DNA from: Chloroflexota bacterium
GTDB taxonomy: Bacteria > Chloroflexota > Anaerolineae > Anaerolineales > Villigracilaceae
Direction: 5' to 3'
DNA: 55,474 nucleotides
Assembly: GCA_016234555.1 (NCBI GenBank)
Contig: JACRBJ010000097.1
Coordinates: 1 to 55,474, forward strand
Shown here: in pieces, positions 9,493 through 18,034 of the stretch
Numbering within the stretch: the stretch's first letter is position 1
Layout: every line of letters starts with the position of its first letter
Position numbers and translations under genes: made by a program
Notes under the pieces: generated by a model
The model's database searches: none
What the model saw: only the letters and a program-made list of their open reading frames with translations
What the model was told of the DNA's origin: nothing

Positions 9493-10365
9493 TCACATTT
9501 TCTCGTTCGCGAGCCGGCTCAGATATTGACCGTAGGCATTGCTCTTCAAACTCTCCGCCAGCCGCAGCAACTGCTTCCTGTCGATGAATCCCCTTCGATA
9601 GGCGATCTCTTCGGGACAGGAGATCATCAATCCCTGACGTTCCTGCACTGCCTGCACAAAACTCGCCGATTGATGAAGCGACTCCGGGGTTCCGGCGTCC
9701 AGCCAAGCGATACCCCGTCCGAGATCTTCGACCCGAAGGTTTCCCTCCTGAAGGTACAGCCGATTTAGGTCTGTGATCTCCAGCTCGCCGCGAATGGAAG
9801 GCTTCATCGCAGCCGCCAGTTCCACCACCTTCGAGTCATAAAAATAAATTCCAGGCACGGCATAGGTCGACTTTGGCACGGCAGGCTTTTCCTCCAGGCT
9901 CAAAACCCTGCCCTCATCATCGAACTCGACCACACCATATCGTTCCGGGTCGCGCACTGAATAGGCGAAGATGAGCGCGCCCTCGGTTAGGGATGCCGAC
10001 CGGCGCAGGATGTCGGAAATACGACTGCCAAAGAAGATGTTGTCGCCCAGGATCAGGCAGGAGGGCTGCCCATCGATAAATTCCGCGCCGACGCGGAAGG
10101 CATCCGCCAGACCTCGCGGTTGATCCTGTTCGGCATAGCTGAATCTCAGCCCCCACTGTTTACCATCCCCCAGCAGGCGGCGGTAGGCGGGTAAATCTTC
10201 CGGCGTGCTGATGACCAAAATCTCAAATATCCCCGCCAGCATCAACATCGACAGCGGATAATAGATCATCGGCTTGTCGTACACCGGTAAAAGCTGCTTG
10301 CTCGATGCCAAAGTCAGCGGGTGCAGGCGTGTGCCGCGTCCGCCGGCAAGGATGATTCCCTTCAT
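9493..10365 (-). CDS. rfbA: Glucose-1-phosphate thymidylyltransferase
   Basis: 290 residues, the normal RmlA length. It makes dTDP-glucose from glucose-1-phosphate and dTTP, the entry step to dTDP-rhamnose and other deoxysugars. The N-terminus KGIILAGGRGTRLHPLT contains the nucleotidyltransferase GGxGTRL loop, followed by SSKQLLPVYDKPMIYYPLS; ADAFRVG and LGDNIFFG follow as in the family. The ATG at 10365 overlaps the rfbB stop (ATGA) and has GGAGAAG upstream; a longer upstream frame with ATG at 10464 is only the overlap with rfbB. Coupled to rfbB. The rmlC and rmlD genes are not in the window, so the end product cannot be told. Confidence 0.95.
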   Translation of the reverse strand: MKGIILAGGRGTRLHPLTLASSKQLLPVYDKPMIYYPLSMLMLAGIFEILVISTPEDLPAYRRLLGDGKQWGLRFSYAEQDQPRGLADAFRVGAEFIDGQPSCLILGDNIFFGSRISDILRRSASLTEGALIFAYSVRDPERYGVVEFDDEGRVLSLEEKPAVPKSTYAVPGIYFYDSKVVELAAAMKPSIRGELEITDLNRLYLQEGNLRVEDLGRGIAWLDAGTPESLHQSASFVQAVQERQGLMISCPEEIAYRRGFIDRKQLLRLAESLKSNAYGQYLSRLANEKM

Positions 10366-11441
10366 GATGACTTCTCCCTTTTCTCGTAATTTTTCGTTAA
10401 CCAAGTCTGGTACTCGCGCTGTGTTTGGATTGCCGCGACCCATTGCGGGTTGGCAAGAATCCACTGGACGGTTTCGAGCAGACCGTCGGTCAGGTTGTGG
10501 CGCGGACTCCAGTCCAAATCCCGCTCGATTTTGGAGATGTTCATCGCGTAGCGGCGGTCATGACCGGGGCGATCCGTCACAAACTGAATCAGCTTGCGGC
10601 GCGACTGTGTTTGCGGGCGGATTTCATCCAGCAGATCGCAGATCGTCTCAATGATGGTCAGGTTCGGGGGCTGGTTATTGCCGCCGACGTTGTACGTCTC
10701 GCCGGGACCGCCCTTCGTCAGAATCAAGTAAATCGCTTCGCAATGGTCTGCCACATAAAGCCAATCGCGGATTTGCTGACCGTCGCCATAAACCGGCAGT
10801 GGCTTACCCGACAGCGCGTTCAGAATGACAAGAGGAATCAACTTTTCGGGGAACTGGCGCGGACCGTAATTGTTGGAGCAATTCGAGATGGTCACGGGCA
10901 CCTCGTAGGTGTGGTGGTAGGAACGTGCCAAATGGTCGCTGGCAGCCTTGGACGCGGCATAAGGTGAGTTTGGCGCATAGGGCGTGGTTTCAGAGAAGGC
11001 GGGGTCGTTGGGCTTCAACGTCCCATAGACCTCGTCGGTGGAGACGTGATGGAAACGGACTTGCTCAAGCGGCAGGGATTTTTCCGCCAGCCAAACCTGT
11101 CGCGCCGCTTCAAGTAAATTGAACGTGCCAAAGACATTGGTTTTAATAAAAGGCTCAGGTCCGAGGATGGAGCGATCCACATGGGTTTCCGCCGCAAAGT
11201 GGACGATGGTGTCAATCTGGTGTTGGTGGAGCAAGGTGGGAACAAGCTCGCGGTCACAAATATCGCCTTGCACAAAGATGTGTCGTTTGGCATCGGGCAG
11301 GTCTTTGAGATTTTCGAGACTGCCGGCGTAGGTCAACGCATCAAGGTTGACAATTTGAACACGGGAATCGACTTCAAGCAGATAACGCACAAAATTGGAA
11401 CCGATAAACCCCGCTCCGCCAGTAACTAAAACATTTTTCAT
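10362..11441 (-). CDS. rfbB: dTDP-glucose 4,6-dehydratase
   Basis: 359 residues, short-chain dehydrogenase fold. It converts dTDP-glucose to dTDP-4-keto-6-deoxyglucose with bound NAD. Seen: Rossmann motif TGGAGFIGSNF near residue 8, STDEVYG, the catalytic YAASK motif (Tyr and Lys), and the substrate-binding stretch NNYGPRQFPEKLIP. GGAG precedes the ATG at 11441. It overlaps rfbA by 4 nt in an rfbB-rfbA operon feeding a deoxysugar pathway for cell-surface glycans. It lies downstream of the class V aminotransferase but is separated from it by a strong hairpin. Confidence 0.95.
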   Translation of the reverse strand: MKNVLVTGGAGFIGSNFVRYLLEVDSRVQIVNLDALTYAGSLENLKDLPDAKRHIFVQGDICDRELVPTLLHQHQIDTIVHFAAETHVDRSILGPEPFIKTNVFGTFNLLEAARQVWLAEKSLPLEQVRFHHVSTDEVYGTLKPNDPAFSETTPYAPNSPYAASKAASDHLARSYHHTYEVPVTISNCSNNYGPRQFPEKLIPLVILNALSGKPLPVYGDGQQIRDWLYVADHCEAIYLILTKGGPGETYNVGGNNQPPNLTIIETICDLLDEIRPQTQSRRKLIQFVTDRPGHDRRYAMNISKIERDLDWSPRHNLTDGLLETVQWILANPQWVAAIQTQREYQTWLTKNYEKREKSS

Positions 11442-11462
11442 TATTCTCCACGACAGTTGTTA

Positions 11463-11491
11463 CTTTGTCGGGGGCATAGCCCCCGACAAAG
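11463..11491 (-). terminator. Strong hairpin between aminotransferase and rfbB
   Basis: Perfect 13-bp stem CTTTGTCGGGGGC / GCCCCCGACAAAG with a 3-nt loop (ATA), 10 bp beyond the aminotransferase stop. No long T run follows on either strand, so it may be a terminator, an mRNA-stabilising hairpin or a REP-type palindrome. Confidence 0.5.
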
Positions 11492-11501
11492 CAAAGGTAA
11501 C

Positions 11502-12755
11502 TTATCTCGCAATCTTCTGCAAAACCTCACCCAGCTTTGCAACTTCACCCAGCGTGTTGTAATGCGCCGCGCCGACGCGTACCATGCCACCCTTGTCTTC
11601 GAGGTCAAGCCGCTCGGTGACGTTGAGGGCGTAGTAATTGCCGTCCCAGACGTAGATGCCTCCGTCTGCCAGTTTCTGCGCCACGTCATGTGGATGCTGT
11701 CCATTCAGGCGGAAGGAGAAGGTCGCCACGCGTTCGTCGAGCCGCTTCACGTCGGTCAGTCCGAAGATGGTGATACCGGGGACGGCTTGCAGGGTTTCGA
11801 GCAGGGCGCGGTTCAACTCCGATTCATACGAGTGGATGGCTGCCATGGCTTTCTTCAATTCCAGCCTGCGACCCGAATACTCGCGCAGACCTTCGGCATG
11901 TTCGCCGCCGAATTCACGTCCCACCCACTCGAAGTATTCGACCGCGCCAAGCGCTCCCGCAATGCCTTCGTGATTTTGAGTCCCGGTCTCGAACTTACCG
12001 GGGAGTTTGTTCGTCGCCGGGCGCACCTTGTAGGCGAAGAGGTTTTCGAGTAGGTCGTATTTTCCGTACAGAATGCCCGCGTGCGTGCCGAAGAACTTGT
12101 AAGCAGAGGAGACAAGGAAATCGCAATCGAGCCTTTGCACGTCGATTGCGCCGTGCGGGGCAAATTGAACCGCGTCCACGTACACCAGCGTGCCGGCGGC
12201 ATGCGCCATCTCAATAATCTTCTTGACGGGGTTGATCGTACCGAGGGAATTGGCGGCATATCCCAGCGCCAGCAGGCGCGGTTTTCGCTCCAGCGCCTTT
12301 TGCATTTCGTCGAGATTCAGCGTGCCTTCCTCCACGTCGAAATTCACCCAATTGACCTTGACCCCGCGATCCTGCGCCGCCAGCACCCAGGGCGTGACAT
12401 TGGCATCATGGTCGAGCCGCGTGACGACGATCTCATCCCCTTCCTTCCACTCGCGCGAGATCGAGCGGCTGATATGCAGGGTGAGCGTGGTCATGTTGTT
12501 GCCGAAGACAATCTCCTGGGGGGAGGAGGCGTTGTAGAAATCCGCCATGGCGCGGTGCGCCTCGTCCAGCACGGCATCGGAGGCGATACTGGTGGCAAAG
12601 ACGCCCTCGTGGTTGGCGTTGGATTCGATCAGGTATTTGTTGACACGGTCGAGGGAATGTTTGGCGATTTGCGTTCCGCCGGGATTGTCGAAGAAGATCG
12701 CAGAACGTTTGAGCGCCGGGAATTGTCCGCGGATGCTTTCGATATTCAGAGGCAT
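11502..12755 (-). CDS. Cysteine desulfurase-like class V aminotransferase
   Basis: 417 residues, PLP-dependent fold type I. The start is ATG at 12755 with AGGAG upstream; a longer frame back to 13076 overlaps the divergent stress-protein gene and is rejected. Seen: FFDNPGGTQ at the N-terminus, RLDHDANVTPWV (PLP-stacking His), VDAVQFAPHG (PLP-ring Asp and Gln), and SSAYKFFGTHAG with the Schiff-base Lys. This matches the cysteine-desulfurase-like branch of class V enzymes rather than housekeeping IscS/NifS; the substrate is unknown. It is transcribed away from the universal stress gene, with 75 bp between the starts. Confidence 0.85.
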   Translation of the reverse strand: MPLNIESIRGQFPALKRSAIFFDNPGGTQIAKHSLDRVNKYLIESNANHEGVFATSIASDAVLDEAHRAMADFYNASSPQEIVFGNNMTTLTLHISRSISREWKEGDEIVVTRLDHDANVTPWVLAAQDRGVKVNWVNFDVEEGTLNLDEMQKALERKPRLLALGYAANSLGTINPVKKIIEMAHAAGTLVYVDAVQFAPHGAIDVQRLDCDFLVSSAYKFFGTHAGILYGKYDLLENLFAYKVRPATNKLPGKFETGTQNHEGIAGALGAVEYFEWVGREFGGEHAEGLREYSGRRLELKKAMAAIHSYESELNRALLETLQAVPGITIFGLTDVKRLDERVATFSFRLNGQHPHDVAQKLADGGIYVWDGNYYALNVTERLDLEDKGGMVRVGAAHYNTLGEVAKLGEVLQKIAR

Positions 12756-12830
12756 GAAAAGGCTCCTTTTAATGAAACTCCGGTTGAGTGATTGTATACT
12801 GGAATTGTACCCCACACGAAAGGAGATGCC

Positions 12831-13253
12831 ATGTTTGAAAATATCCTGCTGGCTGTGGACGGCTCGGAACACGCACTGCACGCGGCGCGTACCGCTGCCG
12901 ATCTGGCGCGCACTGTAAACGCAAAGGAATTTCGCATTGTGGTGGCTTACGATTTTATCCCACCCTATCTTGGCGAGCCGAACATGCAATTCGCCATCGA
13001 TGCCCGAATGGAGGAGGCAGGCGCCGTCCTCAACAAAGCGGTGACAACGGTGGGCAAACTGCCCTGTGAAATTCATACCGAGATGATCGAAGGCTCGGAG
13101 GCGGAGGCGATCATCAACGTGGCGAACACCCGCAACAGCGATGTGATCGTGATGGGTTCACGCGGGCGCGGACGGCTGGCAGGGTTGCTGTTGGGAAGCA
13201 CCAGCCAGACGGTGGTGGCTCATGCGCCGTGTCCGGTGTTGATAGTCCGATAG
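12831..13253 (+). CDS. Universal stress protein (UspA family)
   Basis: 140 residues, a single Usp domain. The N-terminus NILLAVDGSEHALHAARTA is the first strand and nucleotide-contact region. The ATP-binding signature GSRGRGRLAGLLLGSTSQTV (Gx2Gx9GST) is complete, so this is probably an ATP-binding type. The start at 12831 is set by AAAGGAG; an in-frame ATG at 12792 lacks one. Cytoplasmic. Divergent from the aminotransferase; TATACT and similar -10 boxes lie in the shared spacer. Confidence 0.93.
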   Translation: MFENILLAVDGSEHALHAARTAADLARTVNAKEFRIVVAYDFIPPYLGEPNMQFAIDARMEEAGAVLNKAVTTVGKLPCEIHTEMIEGSEAEAIINVANTRNSDVIVMGSRGRGRLAGLLLGSTSQTVVAHAPCPVLIVR

Positions 13254-13265
13254 TCAAATGGTCGT

Positions 13266-13865
13266 TTAGTCTGATTGTCTGGCGCGTCGTTCGGCTTCGG
13301 CAAATTCGTCGGGTGTATTGAGATTCCAAAAGCACAAGCCCGAAGGGTCAAATGACTTAGCTTCCTCCCCGGTCAACATCCGTACTTTGACTTGCGGAAA
13401 CCAGGCGATGACCTTCCACTGGTCGGCGGCGATGGCTGATTCGATGGCGGGAAGGCAGGTCTCGCGGCGATATAGGGCGTGAAGCGGCTCGTAGCCCTCG
13501 TCTGTTCTGGCGATGACGACATCGGCATTTTCTTCGTCCACGATTTTGCGCGCGCCCTGAAAAAACTCCGGGCTGGCAAAAGGCATGTCGCAAGCGGCAA
13601 CAGCCACCAGCGGAGAAGCGGCGGAAGCGATTGCAGTGTAGAGTCCGCCCAGGGCGCCGCGTCCCGGCTTGAGGTCGGGGACGAGTCTCAATCCCAAAAA
13701 TTCATATCCCGCAGGCTGATTGGTCGTCACGATGATTTCATCCGCAATGGGTTTCATCCTCTCCACCACACGCTGAATGAGCGGACGTCCCAAAAAAGAT
13801 TTGAGCGCCTTGTCCTCGCCCATGCGGGAGGATTGTCCACCGGCTTGAATCACGACAGTTAACAT
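13266..13865 (-). CDS. mobA: Molybdenum cofactor guanylyltransferase
   Basis: 199 residues. It attaches GMP to molybdopterin to give MGD. Seen: VVIQAGGQSSRMGEDKAL (family LAGGxSxRMGxDKA), PDLKPGRGALGGLYTAI (GPLAG-type loop) and VAACDMPF. The ATG at 13865 is chosen because the conserved N-terminus starts there; it has no Shine-Dalgarno sequence, but TATAAT ends exactly 6 nt before the ATG, which suggests a leaderless mRNA. The only molybdoenzyme in the window is the sulfite-oxidase-like protein at 36.5 kb, a family that normally uses MPT rather than MGD, so the MobA client is probably elsewhere. MobA-like nucleotidyltransferases for other substrates cannot be fully excluded. Confidence 0.85.
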   Translation of the reverse strand: MLTVVIQAGGQSSRMGEDKALKSFLGRPLIQRVVERMKPIADEIIVTTNQPAGYEFLGLRLVPDLKPGRGALGGLYTAIASAASPLVAVAACDMPFASPEFFQGARKIVDEENADVVIARTDEGYEPLHALYRRETCLPAIESAIAADQWKVIAWFPQVKVRMLTGEEAKSFDPSGLCFWNLNTPDEFAEAERRARQSD

Positions 13866-13871
13866 GTGTAT

Positions 13872-13894
13872 ATTATAAGAGACTTCGGAAGTCT
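13872..13894. promoter_or_regulatory. mobA promoter -10 box and adjoining palindrome
   Basis: On the minus strand TATAAT (13872-13877) is followed by 6 nt and the mobA ATG. Immediately upstream, AGACTTC-G-GAAGTCT (13880-13894) is a 15-nt palindrome between the divergent mobA and radical SAM genes, placed where a regulator could bind. Only 38 bp separate the two starts, so the two promoters must overlap. Confidence 0.55.
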
Positions 13895-13903
13895 GGAGAT
13901 GAC

Positions 13904-14980
13904 ATGAGTTCCCTGGCAAACCTTCTCGACAGTTTGACAATCGAAGGCGAGTTATACGAAACGCTGGACAACGGTTCTGTGCGTTGTTTTGCGTGCGGAC
14001 ATCGCTGCCTGATTCACGAAGGCAGGCGGGGGATTTGCCAGGTGCGGTTCAACGCGGCTGGAAAGCTGCGTGTGCCGTTTGGTTATGTGGCGGGATTGCA
14101 AAACGACCCCATCGAGAAGAAACCGTTTTCACATGTTTTGCCTGGAGCCAATGCGCTCACGTTTGGGATGCTGGGATGTGACTATCATTGCCAATTCTGC
14201 CAAAACTGGCTGACCTCGCAGGCGCTGCGCGACCCGGCGGCTGACCTGTCGGCGCAGTTTGTCAGGGAGATCACACCGCAGGAAATCGTCAAACAAGCGC
14301 AAAGGGTAAAGGCTTCGGTGGTGGTTTCTTCATACAATGAGCCGCTCATCACCAGCGAGTGGGCGGCGGCAATTTTCAAGGAGGCTAAGCAGGCGGGATT
14401 GATGTGCGCCTACGTCTCCAACGGGAACAACACGCCCGAAGTGATGGAGTATTTACGTCCCTACCTCGACGCTTACAAGGTCGACCTCAAATCGATGAAC
14501 GATAAAAATCATCGCTCGCTCGGCGGGACGCTGAAAAACACACTGGATGGGATCAAGCGCGCCCGCGAAATGGGGTTGTGGGTGGAGGTGGTGACGCTGG
14601 TCATCCCTGGCTTCAATGATTCAAACGAGGAATTATGGGAGGCGGCGCGATTTCTTGCCGGGGTGTCGCCGGACATCCCCTGGCATGTGACCGCCTTCCA
14701 CAAGGATTACCGCATGACCTCCCCGGACAACACCAGCCCGCAGACCTTGATTCGCGCCGCCGAGATCGGGCGTGAGGCGGGGCTAAGATACGTCTACGCG
14801 GGCAATCTGCCGGGGCATGTCGGGGAGTACGAAAGCACGCATTGCCCCAAATGTAGTTACCAGCTGGTAAAACGCAGCGGGTATTTCATCGAAAAGAACA
14901 GGGTCACAGAGGAGGGGAAATGCCCCAAATGCGGGGAAGGAATCGCCGGGCTGTGGTACTTTGACGGCTCGCGCTCCTGA
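13904..14980 (+). CDS. AmmeMemoRadiSam-type radical SAM enzyme
   Basis: 358 residues. N-terminal Cys-rich segment (CFACGHRCLIHEGRRGICQV), radical SAM motif GCDYHCQFCQNW (Cx3Cx2C) near residue 90, and a C-terminal zinc ribbon with two CPKC pairs. This arrangement is typical of the PflA-like radical SAM member of the AmmeMemoRadiSam gene trio, whose other members (a Memo-like dioxygenase and an AMMECR1 protein) are not nearby. The reaction of these enzymes is not settled. The ATG has GGAG 5 nt upstream. Divergent from mobA. Confidence 0.87.
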   Translation: MSSLANLLDSLTIEGELYETLDNGSVRCFACGHRCLIHEGRRGICQVRFNAAGKLRVPFGYVAGLQNDPIEKKPFSHVLPGANALTFGMLGCDYHCQFCQNWLTSQALRDPAADLSAQFVREITPQEIVKQAQRVKASVVVSSYNEPLITSEWAAAIFKEAKQAGLMCAYVSNGNNTPEVMEYLRPYLDAYKVDLKSMNDKNHRSLGGTLKNTLDGIKRAREMGLWVEVVTLVIPGFNDSNEELWEAARFLAGVSPDIPWHVTAFHKDYRMTSPDNTSPQTLIRAAEIGREAGLRYVYAGNLPGHVGEYESTHCPKCSYQLVKRSGYFIEKNRVTEEGKCPKCGEGIAGLWYFDGSRS

Positions 14981-15002
14981 CATTTTTGAGAGCTTTTTGT
15001 TG

Positions 15003-15045
15003 TATAATTTGCGCCTGTCGATAGAGCAGGGAATCCTTCCCGCTC
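15003..15045 (+). promoter_or_regulatory. Promoter and leader hairpin of the ABC transporter operon
   Basis: TATAAT at 15003-15008 with a poor -35 (CTGACA at 14977, spacing 20). The leader then contains GAGCAGGGAA/TTCCCGCTC (about 15025-15045), a bulged hairpin near the 5' end of the mRNA. GGAGGAG and the GTG start follow at 15071-15084. Confidence 0.5.
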
Positions 15046-15081
15046 TCAACCAATCCACTTTTTCTCTTAAGGAGGAGAAAC

Positions 15082-16860
15082 GTGAAAAAAAATATCTCTG
15101 TATTGCTTTCGCTTGTAGTGCTCGCAAGCATGCTGCTTGCAGCCTGCGGCGGCGGTGCGGCAACTGAAGCCCCCGCAGTTGAAGCCCCTGCAGCCACCGA
15201 AGCCCCCGCGGCGACCGAGGCTCCCGCAGCGACTGAAGCTCCCACGGCTGAACCCACCCCCATTCCTGACATTCCGATTGCGACTTTCGATGGCGCTTCA
15301 CTCTCCGTCCCCGCTGAAGAGTGCAATGGTGATTACATTGGTTTGATCCAGTCCGTTGTGGCAACCGATGACTCCACTGTGGTCTTCACGATGTGCAAAC
15401 CGGATCCTGCCTTCCTCTCCAAGATCGCCTTCAGCCCCTTCGCCATCTATCCCTCTGAATGGCTTGAAGCCACCGCAGGCGAGACCACCCGCACCAGCGA
15501 AGGTCTCGAGAAGCCCGTCGGTACCGGTCCCTACATGGTCAGCGAATGGAAACGCGGTGAAAGCCTGACCCTGGTTGCCAACCCCGACTATTACGGTAAG
15601 GCTCCTGCCGCAAGCACAGTGGTTTTCCGCTGGTCCACAGAATCTGCCGCCCGCATGCTCGAACTACAATCCGGCACTGTGGATGGCATTGACAACCTCG
15701 GTCCCGAAGATTTCGCCGTTGCTGAAGCCGACACCAATCTGCAGGTTGTCAACCGCCCGGCTTTGAACATCTTCTACATCGGCATGACCAACACTTTTGC
15801 CCCGTTCGACAATCAGGCAGTTCGCCAGGCGATTGCCATGGGCATTGACCGCCAGCGCATTGTGGATACCTTCTATCCCGCCGGCTCCGAAGCTGCCAGC
15901 CACTTCACCCCCTGCGCCATCCCGAATGGTTGTGTGGGCGACCCCTGGTATGAATTCGATGTCGAAGCCGCCAAGGCGAAACTTGCCGAAGCCGGTTTCC
16001 CCGATGGTTTCAAGACCAAACTGTTCTATCGTGACGTGGTCCGCGGCTACCTGCCCCAGGTTGCCAACGTCGCCCAAGACATCCAGGCTCAGTTGAAGAC
16101 CAACCTCAACATCGATGCCGAAATCGTGGTGATGGAATCCGGCGCTTTCATCGAAGAGTCCTCCGCTGGACGTCTCGATGGTATGTACCTGCTCGGCTGG
16201 GGTGCTGATTACCCGCACATCACCAACTTCCTCGATTACCACTTCGGTGCAGCCAACCCGCAGTTCGGCGTACAGTCCCCGACCTACACCGACCTGTTGG
16301 TCCAAGGCGCCCAGATCGGTATCCCCGAAGAAGCTGAAGCCATCTACGTGGAAGCCAACAACGCGATCAAGGAATTCGTTCCGATGATCCCCGTTGCTCA
16401 CGGCGGTTCCGGCACTGCCTACCGTGCTGATGTGACCAACCCGCAAGCCAGCCCGCTCACCAACGAACAGTTCGCCTTCTCCGACCCCGGTGGACGCGAC
16501 ACCTTTGTCTGGATGCAGAACGCTGAACCCATCAGCCTCTTTTGCGCCGATGAGTCCGACGGCGAATCACTGCGCGGCTGCGACCAGGTGATGGAAGCCC
16601 TCTACGGCTACGAAGTCAACGGCACTGCGACTGAACCGATCCTCGCTGAATCCTGCGACCCGAATGAAGACCTCACCGTCTGGACCTGCAAGCTCCGCCA
16701 AGGCGTCAAGTTCCACGATGGCTCCGACTTCGATGCAAAGGATGTGGTTGCCACCTTCAACATGGGCTTGAACATTGCCTCCCCCACCCATGTGGGTAAC
16801 AGCAATATCTGGAGCTACTACGACTATCTCTGGGGTCTGATGAAGAAACCCGGTTCCTAG
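15082..16860 (+). CDS. ABC transporter solute-binding lipoprotein (family 5), apparently circularly permuted
   Basis: 592 residues from GTG 15082 (GGAGGAG upstream). Lipoprotein signal ending in LLAAC (Cys22), then an Ala/Glu/Pro linker to about 60. Family 5 motifs occur in the wrong order. The mature part begins with what is normally the middle of the protein (IQSVVATDDSTVVFTM, PVGTGPYMVSEWKRGE, NPDYYG, VRQAIAMGIDRQRIV) and runs through the usual C-terminal end (IPVAHGGSGTAYRADV). From about residue 472 the usual N-terminal lobe follows (FVWMQNAEPISL, then LAESC and LRQGVKFHDGSDFDAKDVV) and ends at MKKPGS. The order middle-C-N amounts to a circular permutation behind an intact signal peptide. 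The ligand is probably a peptide or similar, not determinable. First gene of an operon with two permeases; no ATPase genes nearby. Confidence 0.9.
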   Translation: MKKNISVLLSLVVLASMLLAACGGGAATEAPAVEAPAATEAPAATEAPAATEAPTAEPTPIPDIPIATFDGASLSVPAEECNGDYIGLIQSVVATDDSTVVFTMCKPDPAFLSKIAFSPFAIYPSEWLEATAGETTRTSEGLEKPVGTGPYMVSEWKRGESLTLVANPDYYGKAPAASTVVFRWSTESAARMLELQSGTVDGIDNLGPEDFAVAEADTNLQVVNRPALNIFYIGMTNTFAPFDNQAVRQAIAMGIDRQRIVDTFYPAGSEAASHFTPCAIPNGCVGDPWYEFDVEAAKAKLAEAGFPDGFKTKLFYRDVVRGYLPQVANVAQDIQAQLKTNLNIDAEIVVMESGAFIEESSAGRLDGMYLLGWGADYPHITNFLDYHFGAANPQFGVQSPTYTDLLVQGAQIGIPEEAEAIYVEANNAIKEFVPMIPVAHGGSGTAYRADVTNPQASPLTNEQFAFSDPGGRDTFVWMQNAEPISLFCADESDGESLRGCDQVMEALYGYEVNGTATEPILAESCDPNEDLTVWTCKLRQGVKFHDGSDFDAKDVVATFNMGLNIASPTHVGNSNIWSYYDYLWGLMKKPGS

Positions 16861-16887
16861 TTCGTATTGACCCAAGTTTGAAAGAAA

Positions 16888-16920
16888 ATACGGGATGGCG
16901 GGGCTGCCGCCATCCCGTAT
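16888..16920 (+). promoter_or_regulatory. Intercistronic hairpin after the binding-protein gene
   Basis: Perfect 14-bp stem (16888-16901 with 16907-16920, loop GGCTG) without a T run, between the binding protein and the first permease. Such hairpins commonly protect the abundant upstream mRNA and lower permease expression; that role is inferred here. Confidence 0.65.
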
Positions 16921-16939
16921 TCACAGGGAGACTTTGCCT

Positions 16940-18022
16940 ATGATGCTCCAATACATCCTACGCCGTTTGTTTGCATCCATTCCGGTATTATTGGGTATTT
17001 TGCTTGTTACTTTTACGCTTGCGCGCGTCATCCCCGGTGACCCGTGTCGCGCCATCCTCGGTGAAAAAGCCACCGAGGCGGTGTGCGCGCGTTTTATCCA
17101 GGAAAAGGGATTGGACAAACCCATCCTGACACAGTTCGGCATTTATATCAGCGACATGGCGCGCGGCAACTTTGGCGAGTCATTTCGCCTGGGAATGTCC
17201 GTCACCCGCCTGTTGCTCGAACGCCTTCCCACCACTTTCGAACTCAGCCTCTCCGCTTTGATCGTCAGCATGATCGTAGGCATCCCGCTTGGAATTATTT
17301 CCGCCGTCAAACACAACTCGTGGCTGGACGTAGGCACCATGGTCTGGGCAAACATCGGCGTTTCCATGCCAGTTTTCTGGCTCGGATTGATGCTGGCTTA
17401 CGTGTTCTCCCTTTTGTTGAAAGATACCCCTTTCTGGCTCCCTCCATCTGGACGCGTTAGCCCTGGAATTCCCGACGACACGTTTTATGAGATATGGGGA
17501 TGGACCAAGCCTGAGAGTGGGATATGGGCTGCCATCCTTGAATTCACCGGGCGGTTGAACATTTTTAATTCACTGATCACCGGTAACTGGAAATTATTGA
17601 AAGATTCGATCATGCACCTGATTCTCCCCACGGTGGCGCTGGGGACAATCCCCATGGCGATCATCGCCCGCATGTCGCGTTCTGCAATGCTGGAGGTGTT
17701 GGGACAGGATTACGTTCGCACAGCGCGCGCCAAAGGGTTAAAGTGGAATTCCGTCATCTTGAAACATGCCTTTCGGAATTCCCTCCTGCCAATTGTCACA
17801 GTCATTGGTTTGTCGTTTGGCAGCCTGCTCGGCGGTGCAGTGCTCACCGAAACCATCTTCGGTCTATCCGGTGTAGGACGTACCCTTTACGAAGCCATCA
17901 CCGCCCGTGATTATGGAATTGTGCAGGCGTTCACCCTGGTCATTGCCGTCATTTTCGTAGCGATTAATCTGATTGTGGATATTTCCTACGCCTACCTCGA
18001 CCCGCGCGTACGCCTCGATTAA
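16940..18022 (+). CDS. ABC transporter permease, DppB/OppB type
   Basis: 360 residues. N-terminus LQYILRRLFASIPVLLGILL followed by a periplasmic segment (RVIPGDPCRAILG) as in DppB, then five further helices. The cytoplasmic EAA loop reads EVLGQDYVRTARAKGL, contacting the ATPases. GGGAG precedes the double ATG at 16940/16943; the earlier in-frame ATG at 16895 lies within the hairpin and is rejected. It carries an insertion of about 50 residues between helices (LPPSGRVSPGIPDDTFYEIW and on) that is longer than in E. coli DppB. It pairs with the next gene as a heterodimeric channel. Confidence 0.92.
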   Translation: MMLQYILRRLFASIPVLLGILLVTFTLARVIPGDPCRAILGEKATEAVCARFIQEKGLDKPILTQFGIYISDMARGNFGESFRLGMSVTRLLLERLPTTFELSLSALIVSMIVGIPLGIISAVKHNSWLDVGTMVWANIGVSMPVFWLGLMLAYVFSLLLKDTPFWLPPSGRVSPGIPDDTFYEIWGWTKPESGIWAAILEFTGRLNIFNSLITGNWKLLKDSIMHLILPTVALGTIPMAIIARMSRSAMLEVLGQDYVRTARAKGLKWNSVILKHAFRNSLLPIVTVIGLSFGSLLGGAVLTETIFGLSGVGRTLYEAITARDYGIVQAFTLVIAVIFVAINLIVDISYAYLDPRVRLD

Positions 18023-18034
18023 GGACATCCAAAT

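Noticed and set aside
12756..13076. 107-residue N-terminal extension of the aminotransferase
   Set aside because: It overlaps the universal stress gene on the other strand and lacks a ribosome site; AGGAG sits before ATG 12755.
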